From contig CALOCV010000018.1 in NCBI GenBank assembly GCA_942491955.1, positions 1 to 57,213 of the forward strand: DNA of 57,213 nucleotides, read 5' to 3'. The notes beneath the pieces were generated by a model. The model was given only the letters and a program-made list of their open reading frames with translations, did not search any database and had not been told where the DNA came from. This stretch comes from CALOCV01 sp942491955 (GTDB lineage: Bacteria; Chlamydiota; Chlamydiia; Chlamydiales; CALOCV01). The first letter of the stretch is position 1. Each line of letters starts with the position of its first letter. Shown piece after piece: positions 36,201 to 44,551 of this stretch. A program made the position numbers and the translations under genes.

Positions 36201-37397
36201 ATGAACAGCGCATCATCCCTTTCCCGAGGTCTTTATCCAACAGAAGTAACCCATCTTCTCCGATATGGACAACTCGAAATTAATGTACTGGGACAGCAAA
36301 CAAATCGACATACGTACGCTGAAAAATTAGGAAGCGTTATATTTTCTCAGGGGCCTAATCTATATCGTTGGAATCATCGCCTTGGTGTTGTAAAAGCTCT
36401 ATTGATTATCTCATACGCACCAGGCACGGAAATTTTAGCGGGAGCCGATTTGTATGGTAAAAAAGATTTTTGTATTATAAGAAAAAAAGATTGTATCATT
36501 TATCTGGATCGTTTTGAGAATGACGGAGGTAAGAGAATAGAGGAATGTTCTATGGAAATTCCCCAAGACATGCATTCCTTTGCCCTCACTGCTAGTACCT
36601 TGGTAAACGCTATTGATGATAGGTCGGTACACATAACAGCCATAAAAGCCAACCAATTGTTTGTTTATAAAATAGCACATAAAAGGTTTGTTGGTCCACC
36701 TGTAACATATGAACTCTCTACATTACCCCAATACATTGCTTTTGCTGGCGAGAAGTGGGCCCTTACTTATGATGCGGTCGTATTGGCTTCTTCAACGGGA
36801 ACATTTTTTCGTTATCCTTTGCAGACTCAACAAAACGTGTCTCACTTTGGAAAACAGAAATTGTCCCTTAGTCAAGGTGTAAAAGAAATCGATTATCCAG
36901 ATGGAGTGCATTTTACGGATTCTGTGGTGGTACTAGATTCAAATGGGTGCATTCATTTGGGAGAAATTGATACTGACTCGGGATCCATTGAAGCGACTGA
37001 ACATCCTGTCATTCGATCACAAGATCCAAAGGATCCTTATCGTTCCGTTTCGATCCATCCTCACGATGGGTACATTTTTTTTGCTGCGAGAAAGCATACG
37101 ATTGAAGTGTGGAAAAAAGATTTTAGTGGAGATTTTGATGACGCGCAATTTCGTCAAATTCTTGCACCATATACCGTTAAAATTGTTGAGACAGAAAAAT
37201 GTTTGAACGAGAACGAAGAGATTCAGCGGATTGAATATTTTACTATGGCGGAATCGCATGCTGTCCTTGTTCTCTATGTACAGAACCAAGAGACTAAGAA
37301 GATGTCGGTTCTTTCAGTAACATGTGATTACCAGCATCAGTGGGAAAACCTAGAAGTGCATTATATGAATATAAAGCAAATATTTCCAGTTGAGTAA
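36201..37397 (+). CDS. Hypothetical protein, possible beta-propeller
   Basis: 398 aa, no signal peptide or TM helix. The sequence is built of short alternating hydrophobic strands, with repeated tracts such as VVVLDSNGCIHLGEID, VSIHPHDGYIFFAARKHTIEVWKKD and AVVLASSTGTFFRYPL. These resemble blades of a WD40/PQQ-like propeller, though spacing is irregular. Function unknown. Ends 13 bp from a convergent unknown gene, with no obvious terminator between. Probably specific to this lineage. Confidence 0.6.
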   Translation: MNSASSLSRGLYPTEVTHLLRYGQLEINVLGQQTNRHTYAEKLGSVIFSQGPNLYRWNHRLGVVKALLIISYAPGTEILAGADLYGKKDFCIIRKKDCIIYLDRFENDGGKRIEECSMEIPQDMHSFALTASTLVNAIDDRSVHITAIKANQLFVYKIAHKRFVGPPVTYELSTLPQYIAFAGEKWALTYDAVVLASSTGTFFRYPLQTQQNVSHFGKQKLSLSQGVKEIDYPDGVHFTDSVVVLDSNGCIHLGEIDTDSGSIEATEHPVIRSQDPKDPYRSVSIHPHDGYIFFAARKHTIEVWKKDFSGDFDDAQFRQILAPYTVKIVETEKCLNENEEIQRIEYFTMAESHAVLVLYVQNQETKKMSVLSVTCDYQHQWENLEVHYMNIKQIFPVE

Positions 37398-37410
37398 GAT
37401 TTTTCTTGAT

Positions 37411-39333
37411 TTATGCAGCAGCCGCGTTCATCGTCAATGATTTGCCCGATGAGCCAAAGTAAAGGCGTGCGTTTGGTTGGTTTCCCTTGAGCGCTTCTAC
37501 AATAAGCTTAGATGGTATTGTCGCGATCCCTTGCCATAATTTGCTTTGTTGGGAAACAATAGAAATTTTCATAATTTTCTTTTTTCCTTGAGAGTCCGTA
37601 GTTTCAAAATTGGATCTTCGGAAAAATCCAAAAAGAAGAAGAAATGCGCGAACGCATATAAGTTGAATAGCAGGATTTTTAGATAATCTGCCGATTTGGA
37701 TTAATTTTCTAAAGAGGATGTTTTTCGGTTTGAGGTCGAGTAGGGACATTGAAGCATCCAATGGCTTTGAAGAACCTAGGTGGTTTTTTAAGTCTTCCTC
37801 TCGACAACCTTGAGCAGTAAGAATTTTTCTTGCACCGTTATAAAGATCTTCAACTTTTTTCATGCAATTGTTTTGAGCTATTTGGAACAGTAGACGATCT
37901 TGACGTGATTCTACCATCATTTTATAAATCATCGTTTGAATGGCATCTGATCCTTCTTGACTTAGAGGATATGCCTCAAAATACTGCAGACGAGATTCGT
38001 TTTGATCGTTCGAATCAGGAAACGCCATGGTTCCTTTTACAGAGCCTGTAAAAAACAGGAAAGTCTCTTTTATACTTTTAAGATTGGGCCATTGCTTTGC
38101 ATAGGCTCCCATGGGATAAACGCTGTATTGATGGGTTTCGGGCTGGTATAAGACGAAATCAAAAAATCCATGGGATCCTTCAATATCAGGATCAATATGT
38201 TTACAGGAACTACGGACAACATAGTGATTCTTTCCTTCTTCAACATTCTCTCCGTAACGTTTTTTTAATTCATCAAAGGACAAACATTCATAGATTGGCA
38301 AATGGGTAAAAAAATTTTTACTATCGATAGGGACTAATGTTTCTTTGCCGTTGGGATTGACCCAACCAAGTTTCATTGGATTCCAAGGAACGTAGCCAAG
38401 TTGTTCGGGAAAACAGGTCCATTTGCTATTTCCTTTGGAAAAATTTTTCTTCCCATCATCATAGATGTCTTGCACTTTCCAACCCGTTGCAACGATTTCG
38501 GGCAGTTCAATCGATTGATCAGAATGTACCGTTTTCCATTGACCACATACTTTGATTTCAACAGTTTTATTTGGAGTGACTCGAATGACTTTTTGTCCTC
38601 CTCGGGCAAAAGCACCTAACATATTGTGTGATTTAAATTTTTTGATTACCAAAGGGTGGTTGACAACGAGATCAATGTTAAAATTGTTTTTAATAATTTG
38701 TTCGAATAGATAATAGGCGTAAGTAGAATCCTTTAAAGCTTGTGTAACAACATTTGCGTTTTTTATTAATTGTTCAAATTGTTTTTTCTCGATGGGATTA
38801 AGAGAGGTCTGATTCAAGAAGAGTGGATGATTTTTTTTCCACTGGATTAGTCTAAAAAAAAGTTCTTGTCTCTGTTTTTCTTCCTTGACTTGGCGTTCTT
38901 CGACAGTACCTTCAGGATCCACGATTTTCAATGGATAGAATTGATGTTTTAAAACGGTGATTGTCCGTGCCCATTTTTCTTTGTTTTCTTTGGACTCTTT
39001 TTCCCATTCAAAGGGAGATTTTAAAAAAATATCATTAAATATCTCTCTAATCTTTAAAAAGCGTTCCATATTTCCTGGTGTTGTTCCCTGTTCTGCTTGG
39101 TAAAAGGTAAATCTTTTGAATTGTCTGAGCAAAAGGTAATATCCGTCGAAATTGCGATACTTTTCGTCATAAGATGAAAAACGATTAGTTTGTATTGTTT
39201 GAACGGTCACAGTACCCGATGAGGGGTCTATTGTTATCGCATTGGGTTTGAATGCAGAAAATGCGACGGCAAAACGAAGCGATTGCTCTGTTAGGTTGAA
39301 TGTACTGATATTGGAAGAAATAGATGTTCCCAT
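37411..39333 (-). CDS. Hypothetical protein, possible permuted papain-fold (Lnb/DUF4105-like) cysteine enzyme
   Basis: 640 aa. Residues 380-500 contain a GSHGFFDFVLY strand with His388, a following YSVYPMG strand, and then a helix ending QNNCMKKVEDLY with Cys490. A His-strand followed about 100 residues later by an N-C at a helix start is the layout of circularly permuted papain-like domains (NlpC/P60 permutations, DUF4105). A Cys/His hydrolase is therefore possible, though this is weak pattern evidence. The N-terminal 1-370 are unassigned. A short hydrophobic stretch lies near 560 (LICVRAFLLLFGFF). No signal peptide. It could be a secreted effector; that is speculation. Confidence 0.6.
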   Translation of the reverse strand: MGTSISSNISTFNLTEQSLRFAVAFSAFKPNAITIDPSSGTVTVQTIQTNRFSSYDEKYRNFDGYYLLLRQFKRFTFYQAEQGTTPGNMERFLKIREIFNDIFLKSPFEWEKESKENKEKWARTITVLKHQFYPLKIVDPEGTVEERQVKEEKQRQELFFRLIQWKKNHPLFLNQTSLNPIEKKQFEQLIKNANVVTQALKDSTYAYYLFEQIIKNNFNIDLVVNHPLVIKKFKSHNMLGAFARGGQKVIRVTPNKTVEIKVCGQWKTVHSDQSIELPEIVATGWKVQDIYDDGKKNFSKGNSKWTCFPEQLGYVPWNPMKLGWVNPNGKETLVPIDSKNFFTHLPIYECLSFDELKKRYGENVEEGKNHYVVRSSCKHIDPDIEGSHGFFDFVLYQPETHQYSVYPMGAYAKQWPNLKSIKETFLFFTGSVKGTMAFPDSNDQNESRLQYFEAYPLSQEGSDAIQTMIYKMMVESRQDRLLFQIAQNNCMKKVEDLYNGARKILTAQGCREEDLKNHLGSSKPLDASMSLLDLKPKNILFRKLIQIGRLSKNPAIQLICVRAFLLLFGFFRRSNFETTDSQGKKKIMKISIVSQQSKLWQGIATIPSKLIVEALKGNQPNARLYFGSSGKSLTMNAAAA

Positions 39334-39785
39334 AACTGTATACCTTTAAACAAGTTAAGTGAAATATTATTAATTTTTTCTTAAACTGACGAGGCTTGAT
39401 CGTGGAAAAATCAAAACAAGACTCGACAGGTAGTTAAAGGGGAAGATGCTATAACATGGTTGATTTATTGCCAATCGTTTTCTCTATCTCATTGGGTTCT
39501 AGTGCCGTTTTTTGAACGTCTAAGATGATTGAGTTAATTTATTAACTTATTACATTTGAACACTATAGTAAACTATTTTAGGGGAATTAGATGGATTAGT
39601 TTAACTATTTATTTTTTCCTTTAGTTTTGGAATCAAGCCTGACATTCGGACATTTGTTTCAAATGTCCGAATGTCAGCCCCGACCCTATTAAGCCCAAGG
39701 GAAGAAAGAACACGAGAGTTGCGGGGGAAACATGTTTTCGCTATTCTGAGCACTTGCAGTTTAACGCATTTTAACAAAGTAGGTA
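39334..39785. other. 452-bp intergenic region before tkt
   Basis: AT-rich, between divergent genes. It holds the third REP-like palindrome near 39631-39686. No ORF or RNA gene recognised. Probably contains the tkt promoter. Confidence 0.5.
39631..39686. repeat. REP-like palindrome, copy 3 (degenerate outer arms)
   Basis: Inner arms GACATTCGGACATTTG (39641-39656) and its mirror (39660-39675) are perfect around TTT. The outer CAGGCCTGAC arms are mutated to AAGCCT and CAGCCCCGAC. Confidence 0.85.
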
Positions 39786-41816
39786 GTGATTGTGATTGAG
39801 ACGCATATATCCTCGAAGCCTGATGAGGCATTAAATCCTGAGATGAAGAAAAAACTAGCCGAGGTCGCTCTTGTCATTCGAGGGTTATCGATGGATGGCG
39901 TTCAGAAAGCAAATTCTGGGCATCCTGGGCTCCCATTGGGATGTGCAGAAATTGGGGCTTATCTTTATGGATATGCTTTGAATCAGTATGCAGAGGATCC
40001 CCGCTGGATGAATCGGGATCGATTCATTCTTTCAGCGGGGCATGGATCGATGCTTTTGTATTCATGTCTCCATCTCGCAGGCTATCCCGTCTCTCTTGAT
40101 GACATCAAGCAATTTCGTCAGTTGCATTCGAACACGCCGGGGCATCCCGAATCGCATTTGACAGTGGGTGTAGAAACCACGACGGGGCCTTTGGGACAAG
40201 GTGTGGGTAATAGTGTGGGTCACGCCTTGGGTTTGAAAATGTTGGAACAGCGATTTAACACGACGGGGCAAACCATTTTTAATCCCAAAGTCTTTTGTTT
40301 GATGGGGGATGGTTGCATGATGGAGGGGATTTCTCATGAAGCCTCTTCATTGGCGGGACATCTTCAGCTTGACAATCTCATTCTCATTTATGATTCCAAC
40401 CACGTCTCTCTTGATGGCCCGTTGAGTCAATCGGCATCGGAAGATACCCTCATGCGTTACCGTGCTTATGGTTGGGATGCCCATGAAATCGATGGGCACG
40501 ATCTCGATGCCATTCATCGAACCATCACCCATGTGCGCAAGAATCAAAAAAAGCCGACGATCATTGTTGCCCACACCATTATTGGGAAGGGGTCTCCTCA
40601 TAAAGCAGGAACGAATGCAGCGCATGGTTCACCTCTTGGACCGGAAGAGGTCAAATTGACGAAAGAGGCATTGGGATTACCTCAGCAAGATTTTTGGGTG
40701 CCTGATTCGGTAAAACAGTTTTTCTCAGAGAAAGAGAAACAGGATCAACAAAGGTACAGCGCATGGAATCAAGAATTTGACCGATGGGCGAAAGAAAACC
40801 CCTCTCTGCTGAAGCAGTATGAGACGATGCGTCAGCATAAGCTTCCTGAGGATTTGGAACAAAAGCTAGAAAAATTGACAATCCAGGCTCCTATTGCAGG
40901 GAGAAAGGCTTCGCAAGCGGTTATTCAAGAACTAGGTAAGGACCTCCCTTTTCTCATTGGTGGATCGGCCGACTTGTCTTGTTCCGATAACACGATGATG
41001 AAAGAGTATCCTCTCGTTACTCCAGGTAATTTCGCCGGAAGAAATATTAAGTTTGGAGTCAGAGAGTTCGCTATGGCAGCGGGTGCAACAGGCCTATACC
41101 ACTGTGGGACGTTTTTCCCTTTCATTGGTACCTTCACGACGTTTTCCGATTACATGCGCAACGCGATACGTCTTGCTTCATTGCAAAAAGCAAAAGTTAT
41201 TTACCAGTTTACGCACGATTCGATTTTCCTTGGTGAAGATGGTCCTACGCACCAGCCAGTGGAACATTGTTCGGCTCTTCGCGCGATACCCGGCTTACAA
41301 GTGATGCGCCCTTCTGGAACACAAGAGGTGAAGATGGCATGGGTAGCCGCGCTTCGTTACGATGGTCCCACGGCAATTCTCCTTTCTCGCCAAAATATTC
41401 CCGATGTTCCTGAGACCCTCGTCCCCTTCTCTAAAGGGGTTGGTCGAGGGGCGTATATCCTCCGCAAGGAGAAAGGAAAACCCGACTATATGCTCGTGGC
41501 AACGGGGTCTGAGCTCCCCCTTGCAACAGAGGTGGCTGATGAGCTAGAAAAGATGGGAAAAAATGTTCGTCTCATCTCCATGCCTTGCTGGGAAATTTTC
41601 GAGAACCAAGATTTCGAATACCGGGAGTCGGTATTCGGTGGAGATCTCGGAATACGCGTCAGTATCGAGGCCGCGGTTTCTCACGGATGGTATAAATACA
41701 TTGGCCGCAACGGCATACCGATTGCTGTCGATTGCTTTGGTGCATCAGCCCCTTACAAGGCCCTCCTTTCTGAGTATGGCTTCACCAAAGAAGATGTTTT
41801 GGAACGCATTTTATAA
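39786..41816 (+). CDS. tkt: Transketolase
   Basis: 676 aa, full length. It transfers two-carbon units between sugar phosphates in the pentose phosphate pathway. Features: SGHPGLPLGCAEI, TPP motif MGDGCMMEGISHEAS...DSN, substrate-binding DGPTHQPVEH, and the expected active-site His residues (HSNTPGHPE). Start GTG 39786; a second GTG at 39792 is possible. Preceded by a REP palindrome and followed by a hairpin at the stop. In classical Chlamydia tkt is, as I recall, next to alaS; here about 19 kb intervenes. Confidence 0.95.
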   Translation: MIVIETHISSKPDEALNPEMKKKLAEVALVIRGLSMDGVQKANSGHPGLPLGCAEIGAYLYGYALNQYAEDPRWMNRDRFILSAGHGSMLLYSCLHLAGYPVSLDDIKQFRQLHSNTPGHPESHLTVGVETTTGPLGQGVGNSVGHALGLKMLEQRFNTTGQTIFNPKVFCLMGDGCMMEGISHEASSLAGHLQLDNLILIYDSNHVSLDGPLSQSASEDTLMRYRAYGWDAHEIDGHDLDAIHRTITHVRKNQKKPTIIVAHTIIGKGSPHKAGTNAAHGSPLGPEEVKLTKEALGLPQQDFWVPDSVKQFFSEKEKQDQQRYSAWNQEFDRWAKENPSLLKQYETMRQHKLPEDLEQKLEKLTIQAPIAGRKASQAVIQELGKDLPFLIGGSADLSCSDNTMMKEYPLVTPGNFAGRNIKFGVREFAMAAGATGLYHCGTFFPFIGTFTTFSDYMRNAIRLASLQKAKVIYQFTHDSIFLGEDGPTHQPVEHCSALRAIPGLQVMRPSGTQEVKMAWVAALRYDGPTAILLSRQNIPDVPETLVPFSKGVGRGAYILRKEKGKPDYMLVATGSELPLATEVADELEKMGKNVRLISMPCWEIFENQDFEYRESVFGGDLGIRVSIEAAVSHGWYKYIGRNGIPIAVDCFGASAPYKALLSEYGFTKEDVLERIL

Positions 41817-41870
41817 GAACCTGTCTTCATACTTGAAATGAGCTAAATTCGAAATGTGAAGACAGGTTCT
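41816..41870. repeat. Hairpin with AGAACCTGTC...GACAGGTTCT ends
   Basis: AGAACCTGTCTTCA (41816-41829) pairs with TGAAGACAGGTTCT (41857-41870); inside, CTTGAAAT/ATTCGAA extends the dyad imperfectly. It starts in the tkt stop codon and may serve as its terminator. Related ends occur at 20577, 51835 and 53193. Confidence 0.75.
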
Positions 41871-41876
41871 AATATG

Positions 41877-42010
41877 TTTCTTGGGGCTCTGCCTAAGTCC
41901 TGTTGGGAGCCTGGCTCTTTTTTTTGGGGGGCCAAGGCCCCCCAACCCCCCCCCTTCGGCCGCTTTGCGGCCTCCCTTGTGTCTTTTGCTTCTGGCGTTT
42001 GTTCTCCCCA
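41877..42010. repeat. GC-rich multi-hairpin block
   Basis: Contains GGGGGGCCAAGGCCCCCC (near 41934-41951) and GGCCGCTTTGCGGCC (near 41959-41973), amid C and T runs. Same type as 14448-14516 and 43468-43690. No coding capacity seen. Confidence 0.65.
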
Positions 42011-42029
42011 TTGCCTCTTTTTTGTAGTA

Positions 42030-42253
42030 ATACCAATTCCGGTAAGAAAGTGCACAAATTGATCTTCATCTTTCTTTGCGCAATCTGTTTTTCTATCTTG
42101 CAAACTCACAAGAGTTTGCTGCGATCTCCAAAACAAATTTCGCAAAAAAATCCTGAATCCACTTTATGCATTTTCTTCCTTTAATACTTTCGATCTTTAC
42201 AAAATCCGCTTATTCGGAAATGAATTTTTGAATTTTTTGGTATAAATTGGTAT
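42030..42253. mobile_element. MITE-like element, copy 3, inverted, far end decayed
   Basis: From ATACCAATTCCGGTAAGAAA at 42030 to about 42178 it is nearly identical to the reverse complement of the copy at 34237. The expected other end is replaced by unrelated AT-rich sequence, with an ATTGGTAT at 42246-42253 that may be the displaced terminus. It sits directly upstream of the carboxypeptidase gene. Confidence 0.8.
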
Positions 42254-42267
42254 CATAACGCCATTAA

Positions 42268-43458
42268 ATGATGACATTGCGCTACTGTTTATTTTTGTGT
42301 GTGCCATTTTTTGCGATGGCATCGGCTTTAGATGTAAGGCTCGAATCGGAACATGCGATTTTGATGAATGCTGACACAGGGGCTATTCTTTATGAGAAAA
42401 AAGCGCATGAACGGTGCAATCCTGCAAGCACGACAAAAGTCGCTACAATAGCGTATGCTTTGCAACATATTGAAGACCATCTCGATCGGGAAGTGAGTGC
42501 GACACAAGACGATATTGGTTCTGTATCTGTTGAAGAGAAAAAGAGATCGAACTACACCCTTCCTGCCCACTGGCTTGAACCGGGAGCCAGTCATATGGGG
42601 ATCAAAAAAGGGGAGGTGCTTTCTCTTCGTGTCCTTGCTTACGGTACGATGCTTGCTTCTGCTGATGATGCATCGAATGTGATTGCGCGCTATGTCGGGG
42701 GTTCTGTTCCGAAGTTTATGGATCAATTGAACGCTTATATAGAGAATTTAGGATGTCAAAATACCTCTTTTGCCAATCCGCATGGTCTCTATCATCCCAA
42801 CCACTACACCACGGCATATGATTTAGCTCTTATCGCACAGGAGGCGTTGAAACATCCATTATTTCGTGAAATTGTTGCGACAACAAAGTACCGTCGTCCC
42901 AAAACAAATAAGCAAGAGCCGACAACGTTAGTGCAAGGGAATCATCTATTGCGAAAGGGAAAGCATTATTACGAAAAAGCCATCGGAATGAAGACGGGTT
43001 ACATTGCTGCGGCACAAAATTGTCTTGTTGCAGCGGCAACCGATCCGAAAGATGGAAGGACACTCATCGCTGTTCTTCTTCGCTGCAAGGAGAGAAGTGA
43101 CATTTTTCAAGATGCAAAGCGCCTTTTTGAAAAGGCTTTTCAACAATCAAAATTGCGGCGGTATCTTCTTCGCAAGGGGCCTCAACAATGGAGTATTCCC
43201 ATAGGGAAAAAAAGAGTGCCCACAATCCTTGTAGAGGATGTTTTTGTTGACTACTACCCTTGCGAAGAACCCCGTCTACGTTGCTTTCTCCATCCTAAAG
43301 AGGTCTCTTCTTTACCGATCCAAGAAGAAACCGTTATAGCAACCCTTTCTATTGTTAATGAGAGAGGAGAAACGGTCCAAGAGACTCCTCTCTATCCCTA
43401 CCTAGAAAAAAACGACTCTTTTTTTACAAAAATTAAACGATTCTTTTTCTTGGGATGA
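42268..43458 (+). CDS. D-alanyl-D-alanine carboxypeptidase (PBP, peptidase S11)
   Basis: 396 aa. Signal peptide of about 20 residues (LFLCVPFFAMASA). Catalytic SxxK is STTK (54-57), the second motif is SAD (131-133; SxD where SxN is common), and KTG is at 242-244. A C-terminal DacA-like beta domain follows. Trims the terminal D-Ala of peptidoglycan stem peptides in the periplasm; Chlamydia has a DacF-type homologue. The MITE end lies 14 bp before the ATG pair, so part of the promoter may lie in the element. Few S11 PBPs have Asp in the SxN site, but I would not call it inactive. Confidence 0.9.
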   Translation: MMTLRYCLFLCVPFFAMASALDVRLESEHAILMNADTGAILYEKKAHERCNPASTTKVATIAYALQHIEDHLDREVSATQDDIGSVSVEEKKRSNYTLPAHWLEPGASHMGIKKGEVLSLRVLAYGTMLASADDASNVIARYVGGSVPKFMDQLNAYIENLGCQNTSFANPHGLYHPNHYTTAYDLALIAQEALKHPLFREIVATTKYRRPKTNKQEPTTLVQGNHLLRKGKHYYEKAIGMKTGYIAAAQNCLVAAATDPKDGRTLIAVLLRCKERSDIFQDAKRLFEKAFQQSKLRRYLLRKGPQQWSIPIGKKRVPTILVEDVFVDYYPCEEPRLRCFLHPKEVSSLPIQEETVIATLSIVNERGETVQETPLYPYLEKNDSFFTKIKRFFFLG

Positions 43459-43467
43459 GTAAAACAT

Positions 43468-43690
43468 GGGGGGAACGGAGGAACCCGTTCCCCCACACCC
43501 CCTGCGGCCACTTTTGCTGTCTTGTATTTGTCGGTTATATTACAAATCTTCAACCGCTTGACCGAAGGGAGAGGCAAAGAAGCCGTAGCGAAACAAACGT
43601 CAGAAGTAATACAAGATTGAAGGCTGCAAAGCAGCCGCAGGGGTTTGGGGAGCCATGCTCCCCAACGGGGTTTTGGGGCAGAGCCCCAAA
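43468..43690. repeat. GC-rich multi-hairpin block between dac and ksgA
   Basis: Several hairpins: GGGGGAAC...GTTCCCCC (about 43469-43494), GGCTGCAAAGCAGCC (43622-43636), GGGGAGCCATGCTCCCC (about 43647-43663), TTGGGGCAGAGCCCCAA (about 43673-43689). They occupy the whole gap between convergent genes and are probably bidirectional terminators as well as repeats. Confidence 0.7.
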
Positions 43691-43701
43691 AAAAAACAAG
43701 A

Positions 43702-44529
43702 TTAAGTCATGGAATTTTCAAGAAGCAAAGAGTAGAGTTGGCACCACGCATTGAAGGAGATTTTTTCGGGGCGTATGGTTGTGGAGAGGCCGATGGTGGA
43801 TAGAGCTTGGTGGGTTTTTTCTTTAGGGAAAAGGGTTTTTAGTGAGGAGGAGAGCATTTTTCGTCGTTGTTGGAAAGCGGTTCGGACGAGGAGAAAGAAC
43901 GGATTGGGATCGATATTTTTTGGTGGTTCGCGTAGTGTTAAGTTGATGACGGCGGAGTCGACGCGAGGTTTGGGGTAAAAGCAGGTTTTGTTCACGCGAA
44001 AGAGATAGCGGGGATGGGTATAGAATTGTAAAAACACCGAGATCGAACCGCAATCTTTCGATCCTGGTTCTGCTGTAAAGCGTTTAGCTACTTCTTCTTG
44101 TATCATAATGGTGATGGTAGAAAAGTCATCTTTTCGTGGAACTAGTCTTTCGAGAATCGGTGTCGTGATATGGTAGGGAAGATTGGCTACGACTTTTCTT
44201 TTTCCTTTGGGAAGAGTGAAAGAGAGGATATCGCTTTCTACAACTTGCAATCGATGGTCGGGTGTTTGAAGGCGTTCTAGAGCTTGAGCAAAAGTCGTGT
44301 CTTTTTCTACTGCGAGGACGTGAGCTCCCTCGTGGAGTAGAGCTTCTGTTAAAACGCCAGGACCTGGGCCAACTTCAAGAATAGCGTCGTTGGGATGGAT
44401 ATCGGCTGCGCGGACAATTTTTTTGACAATATTTTGATCAATCAAAAAATTTTGCGAAAGAGATTTCTTTGGGTGAATCCCGTGCTCCGCAAGAAAAGCT
44501 CGTAAAACATGGGGACTATCGATACCCAT
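43702..44529 (-). CDS. ksgA: 16S rRNA dimethyladenosine transferase
   Basis: 275 aa. It dimethylates two adjacent adenines near the 3' end of 16S rRNA during 30S maturation. N-terminal KKSLSQNFLID, SAM-binding ILEVGPGPGVLTEALL (about 49-64), catalytic NLPYHITTPIL, and the C-terminal helical domain with AFQQRRKML. Start ATG at 44527-44529, 22 bp after the surA-like stop; the surA-ksgA pairing is also seen in enterobacteria. Confidence 0.96.
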   Translation of the reverse strand: MGIDSPHVLRAFLAEHGIHPKKSLSQNFLIDQNIVKKIVRAADIHPNDAILEVGPGPGVLTEALLHEGAHVLAVEKDTTFAQALERLQTPDHRLQVVESDILSFTLPKGKRKVVANLPYHITTPILERLVPRKDDFSTITIMIQEEVAKRFTAEPGSKDCGSISVFLQFYTHPRYLFRVNKTCFYPKPRVDSAVINLTLREPPKNIDPNPFFLLVRTAFQQRRKMLSSSLKTLFPKEKTHQALSTIGLSTTIRPEKISFNAWCQLYSLLLENSMT

Positions 44530-44551
44530 TTCTTACACCAATCCTAGTGCA

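Noticed and set aside
43455..43754. 99-aa plus-strand frame after dac
   Set aside because: Lies in the GC-rich hairpin block and antisense to ksgA; Arg/Gly-rich translation of repeats.
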